Part shown: one piece after another, positions 12,351 to 23,722 of the stretch
How positions within the stretch are numbered: position 1 is the first letter of the stretch
How the letters are laid out: every line of letters begins with the position of its first letter
Source: Herpomyces periplanetae
Lineage: Eukaryota > Ascomycota > Laboulbeniomycetes > Herpomycetales > Herpomycetaceae
Reading direction: 5' to 3'
Length of the DNA: 64,000 bases
NCBI GenBank assembly: GCA_009733715.1
Contig: WMKJ01000015.1
Location: forward strand, 106,454 to 170,453
Translations under genes and position numbers: made by a program
The notes under the pieces: generated by a model
What the model was told of the DNA's origin: nothing
What the model saw: the letters and a program-made list of their open reading frames with translations, nothing else
Database searches by the model: none

Positions 12351-12700
12351 AGTAGATTTTGGGCCCCTTTCTGGCGAGTGGAAGTTGGAATCATTATCTC
12401 ACGTTTCTCTCGTACGGGTAGTGGAAATTTTCCGTGGATTAAGCTTGTTTTTTATATCATCAACTTATTGCTAGTGAGATTTTTGTGCTTTGTGTACGCA
12501 TGTTTACATATATTTACGATCTCTTTGTCGATTAAGCGCATTTATCGTGAAGCGTATACTCGCACCTGGATTCACTGGTAATATAGTGAACGGGCAAAGG
12601 TCCTATTTAGCTGGCTGGTTAACTATTTATTTAACCAGCTAGCAATACATACTTATACTTGTATCGGTGGGTTGTCAGTGAGCTCTATCTCACATACCGA

Positions 12701-12723
12701 CACATACGTGCGCGCGCGCACAC
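12701..12723. repeat. Alternating CG/CA tract, Z-DNA prone
   Basis: A purine-pyrimidine alternating run with a GCGCGCGC core, flanked by CA/TG steps and followed at 12761-12773 by a short ACGC repeat. It lies in the presumed leader of the GSK3 gene. Confidence 0.7.
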
Positions 12724-13304
12724 CCACGTACATACGCATAACACACTTCCAAGCGAAAACGCACGCACGCACGCTTTTACTTACATCTACCTTTTTACAT
12801 TTATACATATTTTTCATTCACTCGGATTTTACAACTTGTAGTATATAGGTGATTGAGCTTACAGGTAGCGGGGAAGAGAGATTAATCTGTACTCGGACTT
12901 GAGCGCTTATTCAACAGGATTTCCCTTGGATTGAAGTATCAAGTGTGCCTTATTAAGTTAGAAGCAACTACGCGCTCCTAGTCGTCAAGGCGTGCGTACT
13001 TACTCCAGAAAAAGTGTTGTCCACTAAAACAAGTCATTCATCGGGTTATCAATTCTTCACTCAGTTTTTGCTATACCTTAACGTTATCTCTCTACGTCCG
13101 TACCCGGGACGTAGGGGTATTTTCCCCATTTCGAAGGGTGAACACTAGGTGAACGTATAAGGTTACCGAATTGATGAACTTTCTTTACGATACATTTGTT
13201 GTTCAATCCGCTGGTCGGCCAACGTATACGTTTAGGTTGGCTGCTAAGTTTAGGTAGTTCGAAGGAGCCTTACTTGTTCGTCAAGTCGGGCTGTGGCCGT
13301 CCAC

Positions 13305-13312
<8 letters not shown>

Positions 13313-13357
<45 letters not shown>
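13313..13357. repeat. (AC)n microsatellite
   Basis: About 22 AC units, continuing into imperfect ATACAC and ACAGAC repeats up to about 13410. It ends shortly before the kinase start codon at 13465, so it is likely in the 5' untranslated leader. Confidence 0.95.
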
Positions 13358-13360
<3 letters not shown>

Positions 13361-13464
13361 GCATACACATACACATACACATACAGACATACAGACGCAG
13401 ACACACACAAACGTACTCACTCACCCTTACATACGCTAGTATATCATCAATTTTGCGCACCGTC

Positions 13465-15201
13465 ATGTCTCAGCCACGCTCGTCTGTATTTCAATCTCCG
13501 CGTCTTGGTGGTAAGTCAACTTATGTAAACTTTAAGTGAATAAGGCTAAGCAAAAGGGTACTCTATGGCTCGTGGTTCTGCAAACTTTTGTCAATTCTAC
13601 TCCCTTGACTATTAGAGGTGTTACATGAAAATGTTCATGATGGAGTTACGGGTGAGATAAAAGAAATATCTTACACCCGATGTCGAATCGTTGGAAATGG
13701 GTCATTTGGCGTAGTGTTTCATACCAAAATGACGCCATCTGGCGAAGATGCGGCCATTAAGCGGGTTTTACAGGATAAAAGATTCAAAGTTAGTACTACG
13801 TGAGCTCGCATACTCCTAACAAGAGGAAGGGAAATTGATGGGTGGAAGTAATACCATTTATGAGAAGCTAACGTCCATAATGGTTTAGAATCGCGAATTG
13901 CAGATTATGCGCAAAATACGGCATACCAATATTGTGCAGCTTAAGGCATTTTTTTATAGTAAAACAGAACCTGTAGGTTATTTGGACGAAACATGTATTG
14001 TGTACACTCACCCACCCACCTTCCAACCCACATCAGCGTATAAAAGTTTATAGGGGAATGAATCAACATAGACTGACTGGAAATTGGATGAGTAGAGCGG
14101 AGAATTGTATCTTAACCTTATCTTGGAATACGTACCTGAGACTATATTTCGCGCGTCTAGGTGGTTTAGCAAGATCAAGTCGTTAATGCCACCGTTGGAA
14201 GTGAAGTTGTACAGTTATCAATTATTTCGAGCATTGGCTTATCTTCATTCTCAAGGAATATGTCACCGAGACATTAAACCGCAGAATTTGTTGTTAAATC
14301 CATCGACAGGCGTTTTAAAATTATGCGATTTTGGGAGTGCCAAAATTCTTTTGGAAAATGAGCCTAATGTGTCATACATTTGTTCAAGATACTATCGCGC
14401 TCCCGAACTGATTTTTGGAGCAATTAATTACACGACAAAGATTGGTGAGTGTTAGAATGATTAGGGAGATGAATGTGAACTAACATGGACTATTCTAGAT
14501 ATCTGGTCAACAGGATGTGTGATGGCTGAGTTAATGTTGGGACAGCCGTTGTTCCCAGGCGAGTCTGGGATTGATCAGTTGGTGGAAATTATTAAGATAT
14601 TAGGTACACCGAGTCGAGATCAGATTCGTACAATGAATCCAAATTATATGGAGCATAAGTTTCCTCAAATTAAGCCGTATCCTTTTAGCAAGGTAATTAC
14701 AATTGAGTGCACTGGTATATATGATGGAAATGATGAACGGGTTGATTAATTGAGGGAATCAAAATGAATACAGGTATTTCGTAAAGCAGATAGCGATGCA
14801 ATCGACCTTATATCGAAATTGTTACAGTATACACCGCCATCACGATTACAAGCGACGGAAGCCATGATTCATCCGTATTTTGATCAATTAAGGGATCCCA
14901 ATACTCGATTACCCGACTCCCGAAGGGCAAATGCTCCACCTCGCGAGCTTCCACCTTTGTTTGATTTCAGTCATCATGGTAAGTGTTTAGGCAAGCAGTC
15001 AGTTAAGCGTATAAATAAGATGGAATAGGATTGCCAAGTTAACGAGCTATCTTTCTTGTAGAGTTATCAATTGCGCCTCATTTGAATCAGAGATTGGTAC
15101 CGATGCATGCACGAGCTGCATTGAGAGCGCAAGGTCTTGATATTGATTCATCTACCTTTACATGGCTTTCCAGGGAGGAAATGTTAGCATGCTTAGATTA
15201 A
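13465..15201 (+). CDS. GSK3: Glycogen synthase kinase 3 (GSK3/shaggy family)
   Basis: Seven exons give a continuous 395-residue kinase: 13465-13510, 13616-13788, 13889-13976, 14103-14444, 14499-14692, 14774-14978, 15062-15201. The Gly-rich loop GNGSFG starts at residue 42 and the catalytic Lys is K64. HRDIKPQN has D159, CDFGSAK has D178, and the activation-loop Tyr is Y194 in [13 protein letters not shown], the GSK3 autophosphorylation signature. Length and C-terminal extension (…RAANLRAQG-like region ending LACLD) are normal for the family. GSK3 kinases phosphorylate primed Ser/Thr substrates in nutrient, cell-wall and developmental signalling. Two introns have weak donors (GTTAGT at 13789, GTTATT at 13977). 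The third intron boundary was chosen because it gives [18 protein letters not shown], matching the family without an insertion. Confidence 0.95.
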
Positions 15202-15954
15202 CGTATATGAAAGTTATTCGATTGTTGTTTATGTTATATAGGCAAACCGACAGGCAGGCAGGCGGGAGGGTATCTTTCGCTTTTGATGACACCTTTTTTT
15301 TTGTTAACTGATTGATTGATTGATTAATTGGTCAGTAGGGCGAACAGGTTTGCGAGAGTCGATCCTCTGTGGGTATAGTTATATAGGGTAACTTGAACAT
15401 TTTTTTGCGGCATTAAATGTCGCTGTGCATGTTTTCTTTTTTATCACACAGCGTAAACAATATGCTCTGTCATATTCCACCATTCAACCCATTGAATCCA
15501 CGCAATTTTATTTTCTTCTTGCTTGAACATTTCAAACTTGTCTTTATCATTCCATCATCCGACTTTTTACCTTTTTTTTTTCTCGCGTCCTCACATTCTC
15601 GCGTGCGCTCGCGCGAACTCCCCGGACCCAGGAGAATTGTTTTTCCCGGCATCCTTACATAAGCCGGAAAGGGGCGCGCGGACAAGCCGAAAAAACGAAA
15701 AAAACGCGCGCAAGCAGACGAATGAACAATTCGCGATTTAACGGAACATCGCGTGTGTTTGGAATGATGAGGGAAAAGTTTGATAAAGTCATTTAAATTT
15801 GAGATGTGGAAAAATTGATCGGGAGGTTCAGAGTTAACGTGGTATAGAGAGGATATATTGGCGAGGAATTTAACGGGCTGAGTTAATTATTTAAAATTTT
15901 CGTATAACTGGGTAAAGAATTTTTCCAAGAATCTGCTTTCCCGTGAATAAGAGT
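15202..15954. other. Intergenic, with a CpG-dense segment before CBP80
   Basis: No gene seen. A GCAGGCAGGC-type repeat lies at 15252-15266. Between about 15590 and 15715 there is a CpG-dense patch with several CGCG words (CTCGCG, GCGCGCGG, ACGCGCGC), about 240 bases upstream of the CBP80 ATG, which may be its promoter core. Confidence 0.5.
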
Positions 15955-18565
15955 ATGGCTTCAGAAGGGCGCAAAAGAAAAATTGTTAATAGTGGTGGTA
16001 AGTTGAAGGATTTTGGGGGTTTCTTTAGTAGAATGTAAAAATGATTTTATTCGTTTATCGAATGGGGTTACATACACTCTTTGCTATTAACTTTCATCAT
16101 TTTACTTTACACACTAACTTAACATTTAATCGTTCACATATTGGTACGCTTGATTTTATTTCAAAGATAATGATGAAGGGGATGATGGATCGGCAGGTGG
16201 TCGAAGATCTCGATATACTGAACCGGTTGCTTCAAGATTGAGACGTGGCATCATCAGTATCGGAGAGGGTGGTTCAGGTATTGAAGAAATTAAGCGAATC
16301 GGAAGTTTACTCGGGGAAAGCATGGACGATGATTTAACGGTCAAAACATTCTTTGAATGGGCTATCAGCTTGTTAATGGAACAGAGCATGAAGATCCCCT
16401 TTGTAAGCGCTGTATGCATGTGGGCAAATGCTCTAGACCGACGTGTTGGTGAACGAATAATACATCGTGTTAAACAAGAAGTTGAATGGTGCATCCGTGA
16501 AGGCGAATGGCGAAGAGTTAAGTGTTTACTACGCTTTATAGCATGCTCTCAATGGATGATTGAAAACGGTGCTGAAAGCATGGGAAATATTCTAGAAGAA
16601 TTATTCGCGCGTGCAGCTGACCTACAGGCTAGTTGGGCTAAGGACACTCTGGGGATCGAGTTAGTAAAAATTATTTTATTAACTATCCCCTATTTAATAG
16701 TTGTTGGTGGAGCCGAAGATTGGACAGAGCAAGCCAATGAGTTATTGGATCGGACTGAAGTTATCGCGGGAGTTAGCTCAAGCTTTGATGATCTAGTGGG
16801 GGCAATTCCTTCATCAACTACGGGCAAAGGTGGCTCGTGGATCGTTCTAATACAGCGGCAGTTACGCTCAGTTGCCAAACAAGGTTGGAAAATCCCATGT
16901 TTACCAAGTGTATGTCGTGATATTGTTCATGCATTGCGCCAACAAGGCAAAGAGTGTGGAACTGTTAAATTTGATGGTATCAACGTACGTGAACGTGTTA
17001 ACGTTGGTGATCGAGTAGTATATGCGGAAGAGTATATATCGTTATTCGATCAAGGTGAACATGAGTCAGTACCTCGGAGTGATGATATAGCGGGAACTTT
17101 GATTCGTGATGCCTTAGTTGATACTATCAATGTACTTGACTTTAATCGATGTGAAGCTGCTCGGTTTCTCATGGAAATGGGTTGGTTTTGGGGTGATAAC
17201 ACATTTGCTGAGCGTGGCATAGCTTATGATAAATTATCGGGTATACCCGAGGGTCAGTCACGCTGGAAGCGGGAAGATTTGGCGATTGATGCACTCTTCT
17301 CCCAAATCATGATGCTACCTACACCCGAGCATAAATTAGTGTATTATCATTCAGTGGTCACGGAATGCTGCAAACTGGCACCCGCCGGTGTTGCACCAAG
17401 TTTGGGACGAGCCATTCGATTTCTATACGCTAGATTAGGTGGATGGGATTTGGAAGTAGAATATCGATTTATGGATTGGTTTGCTCATCATTTAAGTAAC
17501 TTTGAATTTCGATGGAAATGGGACGAATGGAAAAGTGAAGTCAGCTTATCGAGATGTCATGTCAAACGGGCGTTTTTAACGGGCGTGCTGGATAAAGAAG
17601 TCCGTCTAAGCTTTACACGACGTATACGGGAAAGTTTACCCGAAGAGTTTCACTTGCTTGTGCCGGTGGAAAAAGGAATGGATACGCCAGACTTCAAGTT
17701 TAACGAAACAAGTAAAAGTGAATGGACAGAAGAAGCGCAGAACGTTGTTAACCTGATTAAACGACGTGGAGTTACGGCAACGGAAGAGGAAATAGAAGCT
17801 ATTCATGATCAAGTGGCGGCTAAACTGCGCAAGCAGAATAAAAGCGACGAAGAGATAAGTGAAGTCTGGACGGATATTTACATGACATCAGTTGTTTACG
17901 TAGGTAGTAAATCTTTGTCTCACTTTTTATCAGCAATTGATAGAGCTAAGGATTACATTCTGCGTATGATACTCGAAGGGGGAATGAGCCGTGAAGTGAT
18001 TATTCGTTCTGTTGTGGAGTATTGGAAATATCGACCTGGAACAGCAGTTGGAATTGTCGATAAATTACTGAATTATACGATTATTCTTCCTGAAAGTGTA
18101 ATTCGATGGGCACTAGGACCTAAACATTTAGGGAATGGAGAAGTTCTGGCTGATGCATGGCTTTACGATATGGTCAGTGGAACATTAATGAAAGTGGGAA
18201 ATAGACTTGGACAAATTCGGGAAGCCGTAATTCGTGGTAAGGTGCGTGGGGATGTGGACGATGGGCAGATGGAAAAGGTTTGGGAATTATTTACACGAGA
18301 ACGAACTAGCCTAAGTGAAATGTTTAATATGATTGAACAAGCGTTACATGGTGTTCGTAATTCGTGTAAAGTTGAGTCGAGTTCACCCTTGACGGTAGCA
18401 TCTCATGAGATGGTTATGGAATGGGCTAATCGGTGGTTGCGCGTCTTTGAACGATGGAAAAGTGTTGGCGAGATTCGTATGATGGATCATGGGATGGAAA
18501 TTGGTGTGGAGGCTTTAAGAATGCAGCAAGAAGTTCAAGCCGAACGGCAGGTTGCATCGGAATAA
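15955..18565 (+). CDS. CBP80: Nuclear cap-binding complex large subunit CBP80 (NCBP1)
   Basis: Two exons, 15955-15997 and 16167-18565, joined through a GTAAGT donor and CAAAG acceptor, give 813 residues. The start is MASEGRKRKIV, a basic N-terminus suited to importin-alpha binding. The MIF4G-like helical repeats begin around residue 75 (RIGSLLGESMDDDLTVKTF) and include the FVSAVCMWANALDRR and RRVKCLLRFIACSQ helices. Later regions (FLYARLGGWDLEVEYRFMDW, HHLSNFEFRWKWDEWK) match the middle MIF4G-like domains. With CBP20 it binds the m7G cap of nuclear transcripts and promotes splicing, export and 3' processing (family knowledge). It is convergent with NUP155, 340 bases away. Confidence 0.95.
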
Positions 18566-18905
18566 TCGTATAGTATTGTACGAACTGTTCATGCATGAGA
18601 CAATCAACACCGTGCGGTTGTCGTTTGCACGGAAAGCTTACAGATGTTTAACTACATGTAGCAGATCAAAAAGTCAATAATAACGTTTATTGACCGGATG
18701 GTTTAGTGGCGATAGTGGTATTCGCGTCATGCTGTGTACGTTGAGTGGAGCGATGGGGAAAGTTAGATAGCATTAAGGACAGGACGCAAGTGTGCAACGA
18801 GGCGAAGGCGTTTTGACAAGCAGAAAGTTACTGAATTAAAGTTGACCAAAGGATTTTGTACGTTAAACAACACACTTACTTTCCCTTTCATGCGAAATAG
18901 TACAG
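18566..18905. other. Short convergent intergenic spacer
   Basis: It separates the stop codons of CBP80 (+) and NUP155 (-). No gene, repeat or RNA is visible; it presumably holds both 3' ends. Confidence 0.7.
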
Positions 18906-21900
18906 CTACACCGGCTCCGCAAGAGTATCGAGTCGTACACGAACATGATTCAAGGCGTCAAGTTGCTGAGCATCAAGAACACTCGCAGCAGCAATTTCTC
19001 GCAACAAAGTAGCTAGATTAGCGCGTGCTATGCTTGCGACGGCTTCGGGATCACGAAGCCAACGCTCAACCGTATAGACTATATTTGACGCCAACAAACT
19101 ACGGCGAGTACGGCCTTGACAGGGAGCTTCATTACTGACAAAAATGCTTTCCAAGCCTTCGATAATACGGTCGTAGCTCACTCCGGCTTCGATAAATGTA
19201 TTGACCACCCAATGTCGTTCCATGCCACGCCCGCTCTGCGTATCCATAGCATACCAGTATAACAGCCGCATAAGTCGGGAAACGGGAAACGTGGTTTCTG
19301 ATAAATTCATGCGCCGCCCTAGATGAACAACCCGCGAACTAATTACTTCGTAAACCCGCTTTTCATCCTTGACTTGTCGTTCCACTTCTCCATCGTGAAT
19401 TTTACCCAGCAGACTGCGCCATGTGCTCATGATATCACTGGCGTTTCCGTAGTCGGCCGTATAATAGATGATCAGACAAATATCGTAGTATCCCGCTTGG
19501 TCCGCATAATCGTTAAATAACCGTGAGATGTCCAGAATCCGCCCGTTCAGCTCTCCGATTACAGCATCTCGTCGCTCACGGGTTAGCCGGGCGTCCAGGC
19601 TAAGTTCGCGCAACAATTCGTCCTGGATAACTCCCAATTCCAGTAAATCGCCAATTTCTCGTTGCAGATCACGACCGTCTCCGCTACCTCCGCTACCGCT
19701 AAATCCCATGGCAACATTGGCTTTGGCGCGCGTTAAATACTCAATTCGTTCTGCCAGGCTAACGGGAAAATCATGCTTCGCTAACCAAAGTTGAACTTCG
19801 CTAGATCGAATACGATCACCCCAGTGTTCATAATACTTCCACAGCAAATCTCCCCACTCCCGCTTTTCCCGCGCTCGTCGTTTTAAATAGTCAACCACGA
19901 ACTTATTACGCACTTCCATAATCTTATCCACCCAATTCTCCTCCAAGTACCAATCTAACAGGCTCATTTGAAAAAGTTCATCTCCACTATCATCAATTAT
20001 CTGTAACATTTCCCCCCGCCGTTTTTGCTCAAGGCACCGTTCTCCGTTATCATCACTATACTTCATTAATTCGTCCACGGCAAGAATCACTTGTCGCACT
20101 AACATATAATACTCATTCCGCATGTCAAATTTTTCCTTGCGCGGATCATCCACCCTTGCTCCCTCGCGATACCATGACAGAGCTACATTCCCTCGATCAA
20201 TTGATGAGGCCGCTTGAAGTATCAGAGTAACCGCTCCTGCAAAGAACCGCATTTCAATATACTGTCGAACTGTTTCGCGTACAGTTTCAAAGTCCATTGC
20301 TTCGATCACCGAAAGAAACATGTTCAGACTCTGGTTAAGCCAGATACGTCCCGTTTCCCAGTTAACTTCTCGTTCCACTGCTTTATTAACCAATTCCCGT
20401 CCTTTGAAGATCACCACATCTTCACTACTACAAAATGTTCCGCATCTCCGACGTAATCCTTCCGCTACACTTTCGACACGAGCTCCATTCGCAATACTTA
20501 ACTCTACCATGGCTTTCACAAGCTCTCGTCCTGCAACTCTTCCCACTTCCGAACAAATCATTGCCTCGTACGTTAAATTCAATAACCCTTCAATCATACC
20601 CTCCTTCATCCCCCCCAAAATATCTTCCACCCGATACTCATAAAGCGCTCCTACAAATGATAATCCTTCGATCATCCTACCAATCAATCTTAATATTCCC
20701 TTCATAGCTCGATGTTCTCCCTGTAGCGCAAGTTCTTCCCGCTTTGTCGTTGCCAGTGTCAATGCTTCTGCACCACTCAACCCTTCAATTTTGGATGCTT
20801 TTTTGCGTAACAATTCTTCAACCTTGACCAAATTTCTTTGCACACTCTGAATCTTATCAATTGGCACTCCCCACGCCAATTGTTCACTTTCCTCTCCTCC
20901 TTGATTCTCCGTAATGATCCTCGCGTGCCATATTGATCGAACTAATCGTGAGATATACAATGCTAAACCATCGTGCCTTGCTGATGCGCGAACATTATCA
21001 ATCGTAGACAGTGATCTTCCACTGTTATTACTAGAGTTTGTACCTCCGTTTGCTCCACTACTTCTTCTAGCGTTTCCATCCCAATCTTCTTTAACCACTG
21101 CCCTTCCACCGTGTTGAATAAATGCCATTTGTGCTGCTTCCATTACTTCGGCTTCCGTTATATGATTGATACTCGTCTCACTCCCAACATCAATAGCCTG
21201 ACCGCACGCAACAGCAAGGGCCGTTGCCGCCATTTCTTCTCGGCCGTATAATCCGATAAACTTTGCGATCCCCAACTCCAATTCTTCCCCTTTACTGCGT
21301 AAAACACTGGCAAAAACGTCTACCAGTCGTTTCTTTCGAATTGTATGCACTCCTGTATTCGTCAGAACTGCTATCTCCGTTATGCCCTCGTCAAATTGCA
21401 AAGCAACTTCATTGCCTAAATCTTCCGTTCCCATACCCGGTCCCTTCACTTGTCCAATATCAATTGCTGTACTATCCAACTCAATCCAACTTCCCACCTC
21501 GACAAATTTTGCTCCACCAGCTCCTCCAGAATTAGAATTAGTCTCCATGCGCGATTCACGCCGATCGCAATCCGCCGCGCATGTAAACAAATTATCCACT
21601 TCGTCAAACGGTCGACGTACCACACAAAAAAAATTGCCCGGTGCGTACCGCACCGCTATCCGTGTCGTTTTCAATGATTCAGAATCACTGCCCACTACTT
21701 CATCGTATCCTTTACCTACTCCACTATTACTTCCCCTTGAATGACTGCGCCGGGAACCACTAGCAGCCGCTTGAGGATAGGGAAACCGTACGTGAACAAC
21801 TTGCATACTAGATGGTGCTCCTATAGAGTCTCCAGAAAACGGAAATGATGATCGTACACTAAAGAATATACGAACTCCAGTACTCGTCGTCGCCATTAAG

Positions 21901-23252
21901 CTAATACGACTTGCTTCATCAGCGTGTATGGCACTTATAGATACAATTCTTGTATTGCAATCCAACAGTGGCGTTCGAGATACCATATGCCCAATATTGT
22001 TATGAATACTTGTAAAATCGCGGGATATACTTAAATCCAGTGAATTCATTGTTCGCATATGAAATAATCGAATAGACGACCGTGAAGATAGAGTAAAGAG
22101 TAGGTCCCGAGAATCATCCGTTACCATCTGGACAACATATTCAGCTTCACCCTTGTTAAGAAATGGTATATACGGTAATAACGACGATGCACCACCACTC
22201 GTTCGATTAATTTTTTGGCATTTGGCCATGAACCATCGTTCTTCTTTTTGGTAAACTAGTTCGTACACATCATTACTCGTTCGTCCTCCAAAGAAAATTC
22301 GGCCCGTTTTCTGTGAACATTCAATACACGTTATATCCAAACTTTTTATCGATACGCGCATTTTTGTCTGATAAAGCGCAACATTCTTAACACCATTTTC
22401 CCCTTCCGTACACGCTACACCTATTAAAAATATATCACATAACGTTGCAACGACAATTAAATGTGTAATTGTATCAATGAACACACCAGGACGCGGCACC
22501 ACCAACTTTACTGCAGTAATGCCGTACGCTTGATCTTCATATCCAATTAACTCGGGGTTCGTAAGTGTGTAATTCCATATGTATAGCGCATTATCAATGG
22601 CCACCCACACGTGTTGAATTTCTGCAAACAAGCCCATATGAGTAGAAAGCTGTGAATGATCATATTGATCAAATACCAGATCGGGTATTTCGTAAGTTTG
22701 AACTTTTACAAAACGAGTCCATTCGCCTCCAACTAAATCATAGTCCCATGACACACCCTGAGTTACATAACTTTCCAATTCTGGACGTTTGGAATCCCGT
22801 TGTAAGGCTCGATTAATCGTTTGCGCCGTCGCGTAAAGAAATTCACGATCACTCCCCTTGTAACCTTTACTACGCGCCGTACACGCTTCAGAGTTCCCAT
22901 CTTTAACTGATCGTGATTTACCCAATCCGCCCCCCCCTCCACTATTACCACCTCCTCCAATACCGAGAAAATCTTCATCCACCCCTCGTTCCAACATATC
23001 ACCCGACCTATCGATTTCGTCTGCCTGGTTTGCGATTACTGCGCGCGTTCCCATACCTGAATCTGATAAGTTTGTTGATAAAATTTGTCCCAAATCTAAA
23101 CAGATGCCACTGCTAGTGTTAGCGCCCGAATTACCGATGCCGCCACTGTGGTTGTTAAGCGATGAGCATGCTCTCTCACTGCCCGATCGTGATAAAAAGC
23201 TCGACCTATTAGAACGTTCCAATCGCAATCCACCACCCGATAAATTCATCAT
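18906..23252 (-). CDS. NUP155: Inner-ring nucleoporin NUP155/NUP170 family
   Basis: One exon. The first in-frame ATG is at 23252 (MMNLSGGGLRLER), giving 1448 residues; the frame stays open 12 codons further but without an ATG. The N-terminus is Ser/Gly/Asn-rich and low-complexity. The beta-propeller begins near residue 150 (TAQTINRALQRDSKRPELESY) and includes the family hallmark ISWDYD-like stretch (VSWDYDLVGG), then EIQHVWVAIDNALYIWNY and the DITCIECSQKTGRIFFGG strand. The C-terminal half is alpha-solenoid, ending in helices rich in Leu/Ala. Family role: inner-ring scaffold of the nuclear pore complex, bound to NUP35/NUP53 and the membrane. Length fits the usual 1300-1500. Low-complexity Ser/Gly insertions lie near residues 520-540 and 760-780. 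Confidence 0.95.
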   Translation of the reverse strand: MMNLSGGGLRLERSNRSSFLSRSGSERACSSLNNHSGGIGNSGANTSSGICLDLGQILSTNLSDSGMGTRAVIANQADEIDRSGDMLERGVDEDFLGIGGGGNSGGGGGLGKSRSVKDGNSEACTARSKGYKGSDREFLYATAQTINRALQRDSKRPELESYVTQGVSWDYDLVGGEWTRFVKVQTYEIPDLVFDQYDHSQLSTHMGLFAEIQHVWVAIDNALYIWNYTLTNPELIGYEDQAYGITAVKLVVPRPGVFIDTITHLIVVATLCDIFLIGVACTEGENGVKNVALYQTKMRVSIKSLDITCIECSQKTGRIFFGGRTSNDVYELVYQKEERWFMAKCQKINRTSGGASSLLPYIPFLNKGEAEYVVQMVTDDSRDLLFTLSSRSSIRLFHMRTMNSLDLSISRDFTSIHNNIGHMVSRTPLLDCNTRIVSISAIHADEASRISLMATTSTGVRIFFSVRSSFPFSGDSIGAPSSMQVVHVRFPYPQAAASGSRRSHSRGSNSGVGKGYDEVVGSDSESLKTTRIAVRYAPGNFFCVVRRPFDEVDNLFTCAADCDRRESRMETNSNSGGAGGAKFVEVGSWIELDSTAIDIGQVKGPGMGTEDLGNEVALQFDEGITEIAVLTNTGVHTIRKKRLVDVFASVLRSKGEELELGIAKFIGLYGREEMAATALAVACGQAIDVGSETSINHITEAEVMEAAQMAFIQHGGRAVVKEDWDGNARRSSGANGGTNSSNNSGRSLSTIDNVRASARHDGLALYISRLVRSIWHARIITENQGGEESEQLAWGVPIDKIQSVQRNLVKVEELLRKKASKIEGLSGAEALTLATTKREELALQGEHRAMKGILRLIGRMIEGLSFVGALYEYRVEDILGGMKEGMIEGLLNLTYEAMICSEVGRVAGRELVKAMVELSIANGARVESVAEGLRRRCGTFCSSEDVVIFKGRELVNKAVEREVNWETGRIWLNQSLNMFLSVIEAMDFETVRETVRQYIEMRFFAGAVTLILQAASSIDRGNVALSWYREGARVDDPRKEKFDMRNEYYMLVRQVILAVDELMKYSDDNGERCLEQKRRGEMLQIIDDSGDELFQMSLLDWYLEENWVDKIMEVRNKFVVDYLKRRAREKREWGDLLWKYYEHWGDRIRSSEVQLWLAKHDFPVSLAERIEYLTRAKANVAMGFSGSGGSGDGRDLQREIGDLLELGVIQDELLRELSLDARLTRERRDAVIGELNGRILDISRLFNDYADQAGYYDICLIIYYTADYGNASDIMSTWRSLLGKIHDGEVERQVKDEKRVYEVISSRVVHLGRRMNLSETTFPVSRLMRLLYWYAMDTQSGRGMERHWVVNTFIEAGVSYDRIIEGLESIFVSNEAPCQGRTRRSLLASNIVYTVERWLRDPEAVASIARANLATLLREIAAASVLDAQQLDALNHVRVRLDTLAEPV

Positions 23253-23722
23253 GGAGACAATCGAACCAGTCCGATTAACCTCCCACACAACTCAACTCTT
23301 TCGATCTAGAGATCTCAATTCCTTAACAACCACAACAAGAAAAACCTTGATGAAAAAAATATTAAATCCCCCTTCAATCAACTTTCCAATCCTCCGAGCC
23401 CCTCTTACAACATCCGGTCACATGTTGTGATGACTAATATCCGTTGTTCTGCGAATATTTAAGCGAGTTTTTCGGCTGGCAGGACGCGTCCGCCGGTTAT
23501 CTTGACATCTTTTTTTTCAGGAGAGAAGATTTGATGTTCACTCCCTGGGTCAGTCGTGATGCTTTTTCATTTGGAGGGTCGTGTACGTTGGTTCAGTTTA
23601 ACTTGCTCGTACCAGCTGTCGTATCTTACTCTGTGTTTCTCGAGCTTTTACGCGTTAAACGCACGTATCTTTTACGTTTAAGCTTTTGACCTTAAGTCTT
23701 CCCAATCCGTGTTTGGCGTTTC
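23253..23722. other. Intergenic, probable NUP155 promoter
   Basis: It lies between the NUP155 start and the bZIP stop, both on the minus strand. Just upstream of NUP155 the plus strand is A/C-rich. Short T-rich and AAGCTTTT-type stretches lie near 23500-23690. No gene or RNA is recognisable. Confidence 0.6.

Larger units (their letters stand above)
11198..13464. other. Intergenic region and probable long 5' leader of the GSK3 kinase gene
   Basis: No supported gene. It holds a palindromic TGACGTCA (11943-11950), a promoter-like cluster at 12253-12350, a 9-bp hairpin (GCTGGTTAA 12614-12622 with TTAACCAGC 12631-12639), a GC-alternating tract at 12701-12723 and a CA microsatellite at 13313-13357. 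The microsatellite ends about 110 bases before the kinase ATG, so it is probably transcribed. Confidence 0.6.

Noticed and set aside
13977-14030. Reading GSK3 exon 3 through to include YLDETCIV
   Set aside because: It would insert residues absent from the family, and joining from the later GT to the exon 4 acceptor creates a stop. The GT at 13977 gives an exact family match.
23253-23288. Longer NUP155 start at 23288
   Set aside because: The codon there is GTG. The first ATG is at 23252 and there is no reason to prefer a non-AUG start.
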